NCBI RefSeq assembly: GCF_018129985.1
Contig: NZ_JAFCKT010000004.1
Span: forward strand, 310,001-374,000
Reading direction: 5' to 3'
DNA from: Bradyrhizobium sp. SZCCT0148
GTDB taxonomy: Bacteria > Pseudomonadota > Alphaproteobacteria > Rhizobiales > Xanthobacteraceae
DNA: 64,000 nucleotides
A model generated the notes under the pieces. It made no database searches. It was given only the letters and a program-made list of their open reading frames with translations, and had not been told where the DNA came from. Made by a program: the position numbers and the translations under genes. Of the stretch, positions 1 through 9,200 are shown in pieces (the first letter of the stretch is position 1; the number at the start of each line of letters is the position of its first letter).

Positions 1-946
1 CGCCATACAGCACCGTGAAAGTCGGTGCGAGCAAGGGGCCGCCCGCAACCAATGCAACCACGCCGATCGGATTCATCAGCATGGCGAGGCGTGCCGACAA
101 CAGCGGATGAAACCGACCGAGCCACCCTGCTTCCAGGAGGCGGGCGCCGACCTGTGCGGGCCCGACCAAGGCGCCTGCGAGCAGGGCTTGTGCCGGCGTC
201 GCGCCGAACGTCACCAGCATGGTCGGCAGAATGGCCGAGACACCTGAGCTGACGAAGCTTGCTGCCGCGAACATGTAAGCCAGCAGCACCATCGCGAACG
301 TCTCGCTTTGCCGTCCGGATCTTTCGCTCGCGCCCGGGTCCGGCCGAGGCTGCTGGTCCAGAGGAACGGCGCGCGGGAGAGACAGATTGAGCGGCAGCGC
401 CAGACAGATGTGAATCGCCGCCCACACCTGGCAGGCCACGCGCCAGTCGTACTCGGCGGCCAGCCACGTCGTGAAGGGCCAGCCGAGGGTGCTGGCGAAA
501 CCCGCGATCAAAGTGATGCCGGTGATGGTTCGTCGCGCGTTGCTGCCGTAGATGCGCGCAAGCGTCGCGAAGGCCGCTTCGTAGAGGCCCATGCCCATGC
601 CGATGCCGAGCAACACCCAGGCTGTAACCAGCACCACCACGCCGTGAGCCACGGACAAGAGGAGCAAGCCTGCCACAAACATGAGGTTCGAGACCGCAAG
701 CAGGCCACGCCCTCCGAACGTATCGATGGCGTGCCCCACGCGTGGCCCGAGCAGGCCGGAGATGACGAGTGCTCCCGAGAGCGCGCCGAACACCCAGGTC
801 GGCGCAAGACCGAGATCGCGCGCAATCGGCGCCGCCAGGATGGCAGGAAGCTAATAGCTCGATGCCCACGCGATGGTTTGCGCGGTTCCGAGTGCGACGA
901 CAACTGCGAGCGGGCCTGTCTCCCGGCCCGCCGGGACCTGCGTCAT
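1..946 (-). pseudogene. MFS transporter of the ars locus, interrupted by a TAG codon (partial, runs off window)
   Basis: Inner-membrane major facilitator transporter, probably part of arsenic efflux, apparently inactivated. The frame opens at ATG 946-944, overlapping the TGA of the flavoprotein gene (ATGA), and reads as a clean hydrophobic MFS protein to the window edge, with segments such as AWVLLGIGMGMGLYEAAF and GITLIAGFASTLGWPFTTW. Codon 32 is TAG (851-853), between WASSY and LPAILAAPIA, where I would expect a second tyrosine, so one base change explains the stop. The next in-frame ATG is near codon 89, too late for a full transporter. MFS exporters such as ArsK or ArsJ occur in ars operons; the subtype is not determined. 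A sequencing error is the alternative. Confidence 0.75.
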
Positions 947-2315
947 GAACAGCCGCACCCCGCGCGACCTTCCGTCTTGGCAGTTTCATCGGCAGCACAG
1001 CAGGCTGACAACTCCGCCTTCGCAGGACCGCCGCAGCATCCCGCACCCGCCGCCTCGACACCGCCGCGCGTGCAGACGCCGGTCTCCGGCAGCACGAGCT
1101 CGACGCGGGCCGCGGCCTCCTTGTCACCGGCGATGTCGGCGACGATGGAACGGACCTGTTCGTATCCGGTCATCATCAGGAAGGTCGGCGCACGACCGTA
1201 GGACTTCATGCCGGCCAGATAAAAGCCAGGCTCGTCATGCGCGAGCTCGCGGGCGCCGTGCGGACGAACCGTGCCGCAGCTATGCTCGTTGGGATCGATC
1301 AGCGGCGCGAGCGCGACCGGCGCCTCGATGGCCGGATCGAGCCGCAACCGTAATTCGGACAGGAACGAGAGGTCAGGCCGGAAGCCGGTCGAAACCACAA
1401 GTTCGTCCGCCACAACGCTCTGCGCGCCGCAACAGGCGCCCGCCGAGATCCTGAGGCGGCCTTCGGACTCCGAGACATGCGTCACGCCAAATCCGGTCGC
1501 GACCTTGATCTTGCCGGCAGCCACGAGCGCGGCGAAGGTGGACCCCAGCGCGCCGCGCGCGGCCAGCTTGTCATTGCTGCCGCCGCCGAAGGCCTTTGCG
1601 GGATCGGTGCCGCGCAACAGCCAGATCGCTTGCGTGCCCGGCGCCTCGTCCGCGAGCTGAGCGAGATCGATCAGCGTGCCGAGCGCGGAATGACCGGCAC
1701 CGAGCACGGCAACGGTCCTGCCGGCATAGCGGGCGCGATCGGCGCCGCGCACGTCCGGCATGCCGTAGGCGATGCGGCCCGCGTGCTCGCGTTCGCCGAT
1801 CGCGGGCAGGCCGTTGCTGCCGGCGGATTGGGAGAGAACCACGTACCTGACGCGTCGATCACGGCATCGGCGCGCAGCACCTCGGGCCCCTTGCCATTCT
1901 GATAGCGGATCTCGAACGGTGCCTGCCCCCTGCCCTTCGTTTTCGCCTTGTCGAAGCCGGCGCGGCTGATCGCCGTGACCCGGCTCGACGTTCGGATAGT
2001 GTCGCGCAGCGGCGTACGGCTTGCGAGCGGCGCGAGATATCGCTCGATCAGCTCGCCGCCGGTCGGATAGGCGTGAGGATCCGGCGAATTCCAGCCGGTC
2101 GGTGCGAGCAGGCGCGCTGCCGCCTTGTCGATATTGTATTCCCACGGCGAGAACAGCTGGACGTGCTGCCACTGACGGACCGCATGTGCGGCTTCAGGGC
2201 CACCCTCCATCACGATGGGGGACATGCCGCGTTCGAGAACATGCGCAGCCGCAGCGAGGCCAACCGGCCCGGCTCCGATGATGGCGACCGTCTTGACGTC
2301 TGTTCCGGCGTTCAT
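943..2315 (-). pseudogene. ars-locus FAD/NAD(P)-dependent oxidoreductase (ArsO-like), frameshifted
   Basis: Flavoprotein monooxygenase-like enzyme. The N-terminal part has an FAD-binding GAGPVGLAAAA and runs to VIDASGTWFSPNP. There the frame is lost, and the protein resumes one frame over as AGSNGLPAIGEREHAGRIAYG, with a second dinucleotide-binding motif VAVLGAGHSALGT. A single missing base near 1821-1826 (AATCC then GCCGGC) joins the halves perfectly. The C-terminus is cysteine-rich (seven Cys in the last ~45 residues, including two CC pairs), which fits arsenical binding. ATG 2315 is chosen because GGGAGAAG lies five bases upstream; ATG 2330 is the alternative. The stop overlaps the MFS start. 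The reaction of this family is not established; the frameshift may be real decay or a read error. Confidence 0.78.
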
Positions 2316-2331
2316 TGCGACTTCTCCCATC

Positions 2332-2350
2332 TTTCTAGAATCATCGAATA
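2332..2350. promoter_or_regulatory. Candidate ArsR operator A, upstream of the flavoprotein gene
   Basis: TTTCTAGAATCATCGAATA lies just upstream of the flavoprotein start and matches 16 of 19 bases of a second site at 2729-2747, upstream of arsR on the same strand. AT-rich, partly palindromic sequence (TTCTAGAA core) in an otherwise GC-rich region fits a winged-helix ArsR operator. Binding is inferred. Confidence 0.55.
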
Positions 2351-2368
2351 AACTGAACCGAAAAATTT

Positions 2369-2695
2369 TCAGGCGGCCGTTTGCTTATCCTTGCATCCGA
2401 CTTCGTCCGCGCAGCACTCCGCCGCCAGGAAATCGACGAGGCCGCGCATGGCATCGAAGTTGGCGTGGCAGATCAGGGTGGTCGATTCCCTGGTCTGGCT
2501 GACGAGGCCGACCGCGACCAGGGTCTTGATGTGATGCGACAGTGTCGACGCCGGGATCTTCAGCTTGTCCTGAAGGCGACCGACCGGCATGCCGGCATGC
2601 CCGGCACGGACCAACGCCCGATAGATTTGAAGCCGGGTTTGATTACCCAGTGCCTCCAGGCGCGCTGCTGCGTCAGCAATCTTCATGATCCTCAT
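2369..2695 (-). CDS. arsR: ArsR-family arsenic-responsive repressor (flavoprotein/MFS arm)
   Basis: Winged-helix repressor of the ArsR/SmtB family that should release DNA when it binds arsenite. It contains LEALGNQTRLQIYRALV and the recognition-helix region IPASTLSHHIKTL. The C-terminal ECCADEVGC has CC-x5-C spacing, the same as the three-cysteine As(III) site described for the Acidithiobacillus ferrooxidans ArsR. ATG 2695 is used; ATG 2686 or TTG 2722 are alternatives and none has a strong ribosome site. The gene leads the minus-strand arm, with the flavoprotein and MFS genes downstream, and is divergent from the second arsR. Confidence 0.9.
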   Translation of the reverse strand: MRIMKIADAAARLEALGNQTRLQIYRALVRAGHAGMPVGRLQDKLKIPASTLSHHIKTLVAVGLVSQTRESTTLICHANFDAMRGLVDFLAAECCADEVGCKDKQTAA

Positions 2696-2728
2696 GGTGC
2701 GCTTGTTCACGCCGTCTGTCAAACCATA

Positions 2729-2747
2729 TTTCTAGAATATTCGAATT
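2729..2747. promoter_or_regulatory. Candidate ArsR operator B, upstream of the minus-strand arsR
   Basis: TTTCTAGAATATTCGAATT sits upstream of the minus-strand arsR and repeats operator A. It implies autoregulation of that arsR together with separate control of the flavoprotein/MFS pair. It differs from the palindrome in front of the divergent arsR at 2792-2815. Confidence 0.55.
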
Positions 2748-2791
2748 ATGACCGTAGGAATTGAGATTTCCGATTGACGCCTCCTCGTCTA

Positions 2792-2815
2792 TTCCATAAA
2801 TCTGGATATATGGAA
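2792..2815. promoter_or_regulatory. Candidate operator C overlapping the start of the second arsR
   Basis: TTCCATA (2792-2798) and TATGGAA (2809-2815) form a perfect inverted repeat whose right arm contains the ATG of the plus-strand arsR. Repressor bound here would block the promoter directly. No Shine-Dalgarno sequence precedes that ATG, which would suit a leaderless transcript. Confidence 0.5.
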
Positions 2816-3172
2816 AATGAAGATGCCGTCCTCTCCCTCGCCGCGTTGGCTCAGTCCACCCGTCTGGAGGCGTTCCGCACGCTGGTCAGGCACGAGCCCG
2901 ACGGCCTCGCTGCCGGCGACCTCGCCCGCCTGCTGGAGGTTCCCCAGAACACGCTCTCCGCGCATTTGGCGATCCTGAGCCGGGCGCGCCTCGTCTCCTC
3001 CGAGCGGCACAGCCGCTCGATCGTCTACCGCGCCAATCTCAGCGAATTCCGCGACGTGACGCTCTTCCTGCTTCGCGATTGCTGCGGCGGGCGACCGGAG
3101 GTCTGCGATCCCGTCGTCGAAACATTGCAATCCTGCTGCTCGCCGAAACGAAAGGAGCGAAGCCGTGTCTGA
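2810..3172 (+). CDS. arsR: Second ArsR-family repressor (arsC/ACR3 arm)
   Basis: ArsR/SmtB-type winged-helix regulator of a different subtype from its divergent neighbour. It has LAALAQSTRLEAFRTLV, VPQNTLSAHLAILSRARLV in the DNA-reading region, and a cysteine-rich tail (DCCGGRPEVC followed by SCCS) that probably forms the arsenite site. The ATG at 2810 starts the conserved part; an upstream in-frame ATG at 2774 would add 12 unlikely residues. The gene overlaps the start of arsC by eight bases, so regulator, reductase and pump form one operon. Confidence 0.9.
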   Translation: MENEDAVLSLAALAQSTRLEAFRTLVRHEPDGLAAGDLARLLEVPQNTLSAHLAILSRARLVSSERHSRSIVYRANLSEFRDVTLFLLRDCCGGRPEVCDPVVETLQSCCSPKRKERSRV

Positions 3173-3692
3173 CCAGATCTACAATGTGCTGTTTCTATGC
3201 ACCGGCAACTCGGCGCGATCGATCCTGGCCGAGTCGATCCTTCGCAAAGACGGCGCCAACCACTTTCACGCCTATTCCGCCGGCAGCACGCCAAAGGGCA
3301 CGGTGCATCCGCTCGCGCTGAGCACGCTCAAGGCCATGGACTACCCCGTCGACGGGATTCGCTCGAAGAGCTGGCTGGAGTTTGCGAGCGCCGACGCGCC
3401 CGTGATGGATTTCGTCTTCACTGTCTGTGACAACGCAGCGGGCGAGGCCTGCCCGATCTGGCCGGGCCAGCCGATGACGGCGCATTGGGGCATTGAAGAC
3501 CCCGCCGCGGCCGAAGGTTCCGAGCTGCAGAAGCAGGCGGCGTTCGTCACGGCGTTCCGCTATCTCAAGAATCGGATCGATACCTTCGTGAACCTGCCGT
3601 TGAGGAAGATCGACAGGCTATCGCTCGGCACCAAGCTGCGCGAGATCGGCCGCTCCGATGGCGCGACATCCGGCCGAGACGACGTAGCGTGA
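3165..3692 (+). CDS. arsC: Arsenate reductase ArsC, low-molecular-weight phosphatase type
   Basis: Cytoplasmic enzyme that reduces arsenate to arsenite for export. The N-terminal loop LCTGNSARS (Cys12) is the CX5R anion-binding site of the LMW tyrosine-phosphatase fold. Cys88 (VCDN) and Cys96 (EACP) supply the other two redox cysteines of the thioredoxin-coupled type. It starts at GTG 3165 with AAAGGAGC upstream, overlapping the arsR stop, and its TGA overlaps the ACR3 start (GTGA). At 175 residues it is somewhat longer than the usual ~140, with an extra C-terminal tail of about 30 residues. Confidence 0.93.
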   Translation: MSDQIYNVLFLCTGNSARSILAESILRKDGANHFHAYSAGSTPKGTVHPLALSTLKAMDYPVDGIRSKSWLEFASADAPVMDFVFTVCDNAAGEACPIWPGQPMTAHWGIEDPAAAEGSELQKQAAFVTAFRYLKNRIDTFVNLPLRKIDRLSLGTKLREIGRSDGATSGRDDVA

Positions 3693-4750
3693 CGATGAGC
3701 ATCTTCGAACGATACCTCACTCTGTGGGTCGCACTTTGCATTGTCGTCGGCGTCGCACTGGGACACGTCCTGCCCGGCGTCTTCGGAGCCATCGCCGCCG
3801 CTGAGGTCGCCAAGGTCAACCTGCCGGTCGCAGTGCTTATCTGGCTCATGATCGTGCCCATGTTGCTGAAGATCGACTTCGGCTCGCTCGGCCAGGTCCG
3901 GGAGCACTGGCGCGGCGTCGGCGTCACCCTCTTCATCAATTGGGCCGTGAAGCCGTTCTCGATGGCGCTGCTCGGCTCCTTCTTCATCGGCCACCTCTTC
4001 GCACCGCTGCTGCCGGCCGGCCAGATTTCGTCCTACATCGCCGGCTTGATTTTGCTGGCGGCCGCGCCCTGCACCGCGATGGTGTTCGTGTGGTCCAATT
4101 TGTGCGAGGGAGAGCCCCACTACACGCTGAGCCAGGTCGCCCTGAACGACGTGATCATGGTGTTCCTGTTTGCGCCATTGGTAGGGCTATTGCTCGGCGT
4201 GGCCTCGATCAGCGTCCCCTGGAGCACGCTGCTGCTCTCCGTCCTGCTTTACATCGTGGTTCCCGTGATCGTCGCACAACTGTGGCGCAAGGCGCTGATG
4301 CGACGCGGCGCCGCCAGCTTCGACCGCATCATGCGGAAGCTCCAGCCTGTTTCGCTGGTAGCGCTCCTTACGACATTGGTGCTGCTGTTTGGCTTCCAGG
4401 GCGAGCAGATCGTCAGGCAGCCGCTCGTCATTGCCATCCTCGCCGTGCCGATCCTCGTCCAGGTCTATCTCAATGCGGGGTTGGCATATTGGCTGAGCCG
4501 GCGATTTGGCGTGGCCTGGTGCGTCGCAGCTCCGGCGGCCCTGATCGGCGCGAGCAACTTCTTCGAGCTGGCGGTCGCTGCCGCCATCAGCCTGTTCGGC
4601 CTGGATTCCGGCGCCGCGCTGGCGACCGTGGTCGGCGTGCTCGTCGAGGTACCCGTGATGCTGTCCGTCGTCCGCATCGTCAAGGCGACAAGGGGCTGGT
4701 ACGAAGCCGGCGCGAGCCGAGCCCCAACGGGGGTGGAAGCCCGTCCGTAA
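3689..4750 (+). CDS. acr3: ACR3-family arsenite efflux permease
   Basis: Inner-membrane arsenite exporter of the bile-acid/arsenite permease superfamily, about ten membrane segments in 353 residues. The ACR3 signature APCTAMVFVWSNLCEGE contains the conserved cysteine (Cys128) thought essential for arsenite transport. GTG 3689 overlaps the arsC stop; ATG 3695 is an equally possible start. It exports the product of ArsC and is the last gene of the intact arm. Confidence 0.93.
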   Translation: MTMSIFERYLTLWVALCIVVGVALGHVLPGVFGAIAAAEVAKVNLPVAVLIWLMIVPMLLKIDFGSLGQVREHWRGVGVTLFINWAVKPFSMALLGSFFIGHLFAPLLPAGQISSYIAGLILLAAAPCTAMVFVWSNLCEGEPHYTLSQVALNDVIMVFLFAPLVGLLLGVASISVPWSTLLLSVLLYIVVPVIVAQLWRKALMRRGAASFDRIMRKLQPVSLVALLTTLVLLFGFQGEQIVRQPLVIAILAVPILVQVYLNAGLAYWLSRRFGVAWCVAAPAALIGASNFFELAVAAAISLFGLDSGAALATVVGVLVEVPVMLSVVRIVKATRGWYEAGASRAPTGVEARP

Positions 4751-4839
4751 GGCCCAGACCATTTGGGCATCGCGAACACACTGAGCTCCAAAACTGATCC
4801 GCTGCTCCGTATGCGGATCGTCGAAACCAAAGCCCGGGT

Positions 4840-5604
4840 TTATCCGAGCAAGCCTTTCAAGCCTGCATAGATGGAGCCTATGCCGGTCGCGGCGACACCC
4901 GCCAACGGACCGACGGTCTGCATGAGGTCCTGGATCAAGCGGGCGCGACGACGCAGTTGCTCTTCGCCGACATGCTGCCCCAACAGGCGCGCTACGCGGA
5001 AAGCAAACGCGTTCGGCTTGCCGCCTTGCGTCAGCACCCGGGGCAGCACCTGGAAGATCACCACGCTCAAGATGTTTCCGGAGACGAAGGCCAGCAGGAT
5101 GCTGGCGCCATATTCGAATACTTCGCGCCATTCGATCCAGGCTTCCGGCAATATCGGAACGTGGTCGTGAACGCCGGTCACCGTCAGCATCGCCAAGATG
5201 CTGACCAGCGCCATCAGGAAAGCCAGCACGAACGCCGTCAGGGTGAAGACGCGATGCAGGGGATAGGCCACGAAGCCGAACAGGAGCGGTATCGCGATCG
5301 AGGCGATCCGCAGCGGAATCGGCGAGACGTTGAAGGTGATGGTCACGAGCACATGCGCAATCACCAGCAACAGCGACGGCACGGCGATGTAGAGCACGGC
5401 ATGTGCACCATAATAGCGCAGCGGATTATTGTAGCGTTCGAGCCGGACATTGACACGGTCGAGATCGCGCCTGAGCTTGTCCAGATCGGAAACGATGTCT
5501 TCGATTTCGAGCAGCATCGGCCTCACGACGCGCAGGTCCCGCGAGCAGTGTTTGCACGCGATCGCTTCATCCTTGATCGTCTCGGCGCAGAACGGACATT
5601 CCAT
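4840..5604 (-). CDS. Zinc-ribbon, coiled-coil, multi-pass membrane protein of the CHAT operon
   Basis: Uncharacterised 254-residue protein. The N-terminus is a zinc ribbon (Cys3, Cys6, Cys17, Cys20), followed by a charged coiled coil around residues 30-60 (LEIEDIVSDLDKLRRDLDRV) and then about four hydrophobic membrane segments between residues 65 and 200. The gene is last of four tightly packed minus-strand genes, starting three bases after the stop of a smaller zinc-ribbon gene with identical cysteine spacing. The zinc ribbon should face the cytoplasm. Function unknown; a scaffold or sensor coupled to the CHAT protein is only a guess. Confidence 0.8.
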   Translation of the reverse strand: MECPFCAETIKDEAIACKHCSRDLRVVRPMLLEIEDIVSDLDKLRRDLDRVNVRLERYNNPLRYYGAHAVLYIAVPSLLLVIAHVLVTITFNVSPIPLRIASIAIPLLFGFVAYPLHRVFTLTAFVLAFLMALVSILAMLTVTGVHDHVPILPEAWIEWREVFEYGASILLAFVSGNILSVVIFQVLPRVLTQGGKPNAFAFRVARLLGQHVGEEQLRRRARLIQDLMQTVGPLAGVAATGIGSIYAGLKGLLG

Positions 5605-5606
5605 CG

Positions 5607-5804
5607 CTAGCGAGACTTCCTTCGCCTGTTGATCGCCTCGACCTCGTCCCTCGCCCGTCTCAGCTCATCGCGCAATTCCTCGCGTTTGCGCAGCAGGTCG
5701 TCCCGCTCCGCGACCAATGTGGCGGGAACGGCGATGTCGCGCCCGCAGGCGCCGCAAACCAGCGCCCCCTCCGCGGTCCCGGAGCAGCAGTAGGGACACG
5801 TCAC
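5607..5804 (-). CDS. Small zinc-ribbon/coiled-coil protein of the CHAT operon
   Basis: A 65-residue protein with a zinc ribbon at Cys3, Cys6, Cys17, Cys20 (plus Cys7), the same spacing as the downstream membrane protein, then an arginine/glutamate-rich coiled coil (ERDDLLRKREELRDELRRA). GTG 5804 overlaps the upstream TGA (GTGA), indicating translational coupling. It looks like a soluble counterpart of the N-terminal part of the downstream protein, so the two could pair through their coiled coils (inference). Confidence 0.75.
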   Translation of the reverse strand: MTCPYCCSGTAEGALVCGACGRDIAVPATLVAERDDLLRKREELRDELRRARDEVEAINRRRKSR

Positions 5805-6244
5805 TTAGGCGCGACCTTCAGCGTGAAGATGGTCGTGCCGGGCCGACCGTCACTGTCCTTGACGTCGACGCGCACCGTGTATTCGCCGGGCGGCAACTCG
5901 GCGTCCTGCATGTTGATGCCCTCGGCCTTCACGAAGGGCTTCACCCGCGCCGTGAGGTCCACATTCGGCGTCCGGAGAAAAAGCACCTTGACCGAGTCCG
6001 GATCGATCTTCGCTCCGCCGAACGACTCGAACTTCAGCACCAGCGGCATTGGAGAGCTGACCGACTCGCCGGGCGAGATGAATTCGACCTTCGGGCCGCG
6101 CAGGATGCCGCGCCGGTCGGCCGCGACCGCGCCTTTTGGAGGTGGCAGCTTGGCTTCTTCCTCGGTGATCAATGGCGTGGCGCGCGAAGGTGCCGAAAGC
6201 AACAAAGCTGCCGCCACGACGCCCAACAAGAACTTCCGCTTCAT
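5801..6244 (-). CDS. Secreted beta-sandwich protein of the CHAT operon
   Basis: 147-residue exported protein. A signal peptide (MKRKFLLGVVAAALLLSAPS) ends near residue 22, followed by a beta-rich Ig-like or copper-resistance-like domain finishing in LPPGEYTVRVDVKDSDG and TIFTLKV. No cysteines or enzyme motifs are visible after the signal. The gene follows the CHAT gene by 29 bases and overlaps the next gene, so it probably works in the periplasm with the CHAT protein. Exact role unknown. Confidence 0.78.
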   Translation of the reverse strand: MKRKFLLGVVAAALLLSAPSRATPLITEEEAKLPPPKGAVAADRRGILRGPKVEFISPGESVSSPMPLVLKFESFGGAKIDPDSVKVLFLRTPNVDLTARVKPFVKAEGINMQDAELPPGEYTVRVDVKDSDGRPGTTIFTLKVAPK

Positions 6245-6273
6245 CGTCCGTCCACCTTTCCCCTGCCTGTCCG

Positions 6274-9200
6274 TTACCGCAAGCCGCCATCGCCGATGAT
6301 CGTGTACGGCGCCCAGAACAGCGGATGGGCATAGGCAAACTCCGTCTTGCCCTCGCTGTTGAGATAGCCGGGGCCGTCGACGAGTGCCATCGCGGCCTGC
6401 CGCAACGCTTCGGCGCGCGACAGCTTGGGATCGTCGGCCTGCCGCTTGAAAAGATCCGTCACCAATTGCCGCGCCGACTGCGAATGCACCGACCAGTTCG
6501 TCACCAGCAACGCACGCGTTCCGGCATAGAAGAAGGCGCGGCCAAGTCCGGAGGCCGCCTCGGCCCCGGCCCCGGCACCCGCACCGGTGTTGCAGGCCGA
6601 AAGGATAACCCAGTCGGCATCGAGCTTGAGGCCGAGAATTTCCTCCATGGTCAAAAGCCCGTCGCCGCCTTCGCCGGTCACCGCAGGAGAGGACAGAGCG
6701 AGCGCCGGCTGCGTCAGCCCGTTCAGCTCGCCCGGAACGAGGCCGTGGGTGGCGAAGGCCAAAATCCGGAAGCCGGACAGATTCATGGTCTTCACCGCGC
6801 TCTCGGTGGCGCTCTTGCCGAGGAACAGGACTTTCGAGGGATCGGCCTGCAGCGCCAGCGCGATCGATTTCAGCTCGTCCGCGGTATCGGGAAGCCGGGG
6901 CAGCAGGCCGAGCTCGGCGCTGTCGACGCCGTCGAGCTTGGGACTGTTGCGCCGCTTCAGCGGACCGCCGCGCGTGACGTTGCCGCCGGCATCGGCGACC
7001 TGCACCTTCTCCCCGGCGCCGTCAGCCTCGGCCTGCTGATCCCTGTTGAAATAGGGGTCGCCGAAGGCAACGAGATCGCCGCGGCCGGGCTTGCCGGGCG
7101 GCAATTGCCGCAGCGTGCGCAAGGCCGCCGCCGACGGGACCGTCGAAACCGCATGGGTCCGCGCCAGCCACGGCACGTTGCGATAGCCGATGAACAGCGG
7201 ATCCTCGTCGGCTGCCACCTCGACCCTCGCCGTCGGCAACAGGGACAGCGGCAGCAGCCCGAGCGCGCCATTGGTCACGACGATCAGGTTCTTGGCCGGC
7301 TTCCATCCGCTCTCGACCGGCTTGAGCAGGAGTTCGTACAGCTCATGGCCGAGCGCGAGGTCGAACGGCGGAATGTCCGAGATCATCGCTGCCTGCGGCT
7401 CGAGCGCTTCGCGCAGCTTGCGGATCTTGCTCTCGATGTCGCCGATCTTGGCGGGCACGGCCGCAAACGCCACCGGCCCCGATTTCGGCACGGCCCACAC
7501 GAAGCTGCCGTTCTGACCGAAATAGAACGACAGCATGGCCTCGTCGTCCGCTAGCGTAGCGCGGATCTCGGCTACGCTCGGCGGCTTGGGCGAGACCAGA
7601 TCGGCGTAGATCGGAAATTTCTGCTTGATCTCCTGCCGCGCCTTGTCGCGCTGTGAGCGCAATGCCGCGATGGAAGCCTGGATCTGCGCAACGCCCTTGT
7701 CGTCCCGCTCGGTCCCGGGAAGCGCGAGCACGTTGTTGAGCGTGCCGAGCTGGGCGTTGACCTGCTTGGTGAGGTCCTGCTCCTTGCGCACGAGCTCGGC
7801 GAGCGCGGGGTCCTTTGCGGCCGCGCGCGCACTCGACGCCGCCAGCGCCTGCTGCACCGAACGACCGCGGATGGCGTCGGCGAGGCTGAACGTCTCTTCT
7901 CCGATGTCCTTGCCGGCTCCTTCGGACCTCGCCAGCAGCACCAGATAGCTCTCGACGATGGCCTGCAGCCGCTGGCTGCGCGCGGCGACCACCGTCGTGT
8001 TCTCGTCATCGGCGTTCTCGTTGGCGCCCGCCATCATGATCGGAATGGCGGCCTTGTACTCGCGGATCGCCTCGGCATCGCGGCGTGCGCGCATCAGGCC
8101 CATGGCCAGCGTGCCACGGGCGGACGCCGCGTCGAAATGATTTTCGCCCACCCGGGCGATCTGCTTCTTCACGAGCTGCTCGGCAGCGGCAATGCCTGCG
8201 TCCAGCTGACCCGAACCATAGAGCGAGAGGATCCGAGACGGATTGAGCTCGAACACCTGACGGCGCTGCGGATCCCAGCCGGCGACGGCCTTGTCGATCC
8301 GCGCGAACATCGCGTTCGCTTCGGCATTCTGGCGCCGCAGGGTGAGGATGCCGGCGAGCTGCGACAGCAATTGCACTGTCGCCTGCGAATCCTCGGGCAC
8401 GCCCACCTTCTGATTGATTTCGAGCGCGACACGCCCGAGTTTCTCGGCCTCCTCGTACCGGCCCTGGTCGACCAGGATGCCCGCGAACCCCATCACGAAA
8501 CGCGGCGTGACGGAATTGTACTTGCCGGTATCCTTCAGGCGCGACAGCAGCGCGCGGCGTGCGTCCACCTCGGCCTCGGCGAGCCGGCCCTGCTTCGCCT
8601 TCATGCGCGCCTGGTTCAGGATGATGCCGTCGATCGCCTGCAACAGGATGGTTTCGGCGGGCGGATTGTCGCCTTCCAGAATCGCCTTTGTGCTCGCGCG
8701 CTTGCGCAGCTCGGCATTGCGATAGGCGACCTCGGCGTCGGCGAACTGTCCGCGCGCCTCGAAAATCAGCGCACGACCCAGCTCCAGCTCGCCTTCCCAG
8801 CTCTGGCCGAACTTGGCATAGGACGCTCGCCAGTTGGGATGGCCGCTGGTGCGGGCCTCCTGGATCGCGGTCTGGCTGCGGCGCAGATAGCCCTCGGCCT
8901 GAGCGACGTCACCCATCTGGATGAGAACGCTGGCGATGCCGCGGTTGGTGTTGAACTGCAGCCCCTTGGCGCCGGGCATGCTGGCGGATTCACGCAGCAG
9001 TCGCTGCATGATCTCCAGCGAACGCTTCGGATCGCCTGCGAGCGCGTGCTGCAGGGATTGGAGTTGCAGGATACGGCCCAGCAGGTTCGGACTGACGGCG
9101 CCGCGCCCGAGCTCTGCGGCCTTGTCGGCGTCCGCCATCGCTTCGGCGAGCCGGCCGAGCTGGGCGCGTGCGTTGGCGCGGTCGAAATAGAGCTGGGCGA

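Noticed and set aside
851..853. TAG as pyrrolysine or suppressed amber codon
   Set aside because: No pyl genes or suppressor evidence in this lineage, and the position is an ordinary tyrosine in the family; mutation or read error is simpler.
308..1201. Open frame of about 297 codons on the plus strand over the broken MFS and flavoprotein genes
   Set aside because: Arg/His/Gln-rich shadow of the minus-strand genes; it exists partly because those genes are damaged. No protein family features.
943..2172. Flavoprotein read as a separate complete gene from ATG 2172
   Set aside because: The first ~110 codons in that frame are nonsense shadow; only the part after about 1824 matches the protein. 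It is the second half of a frameshifted gene.
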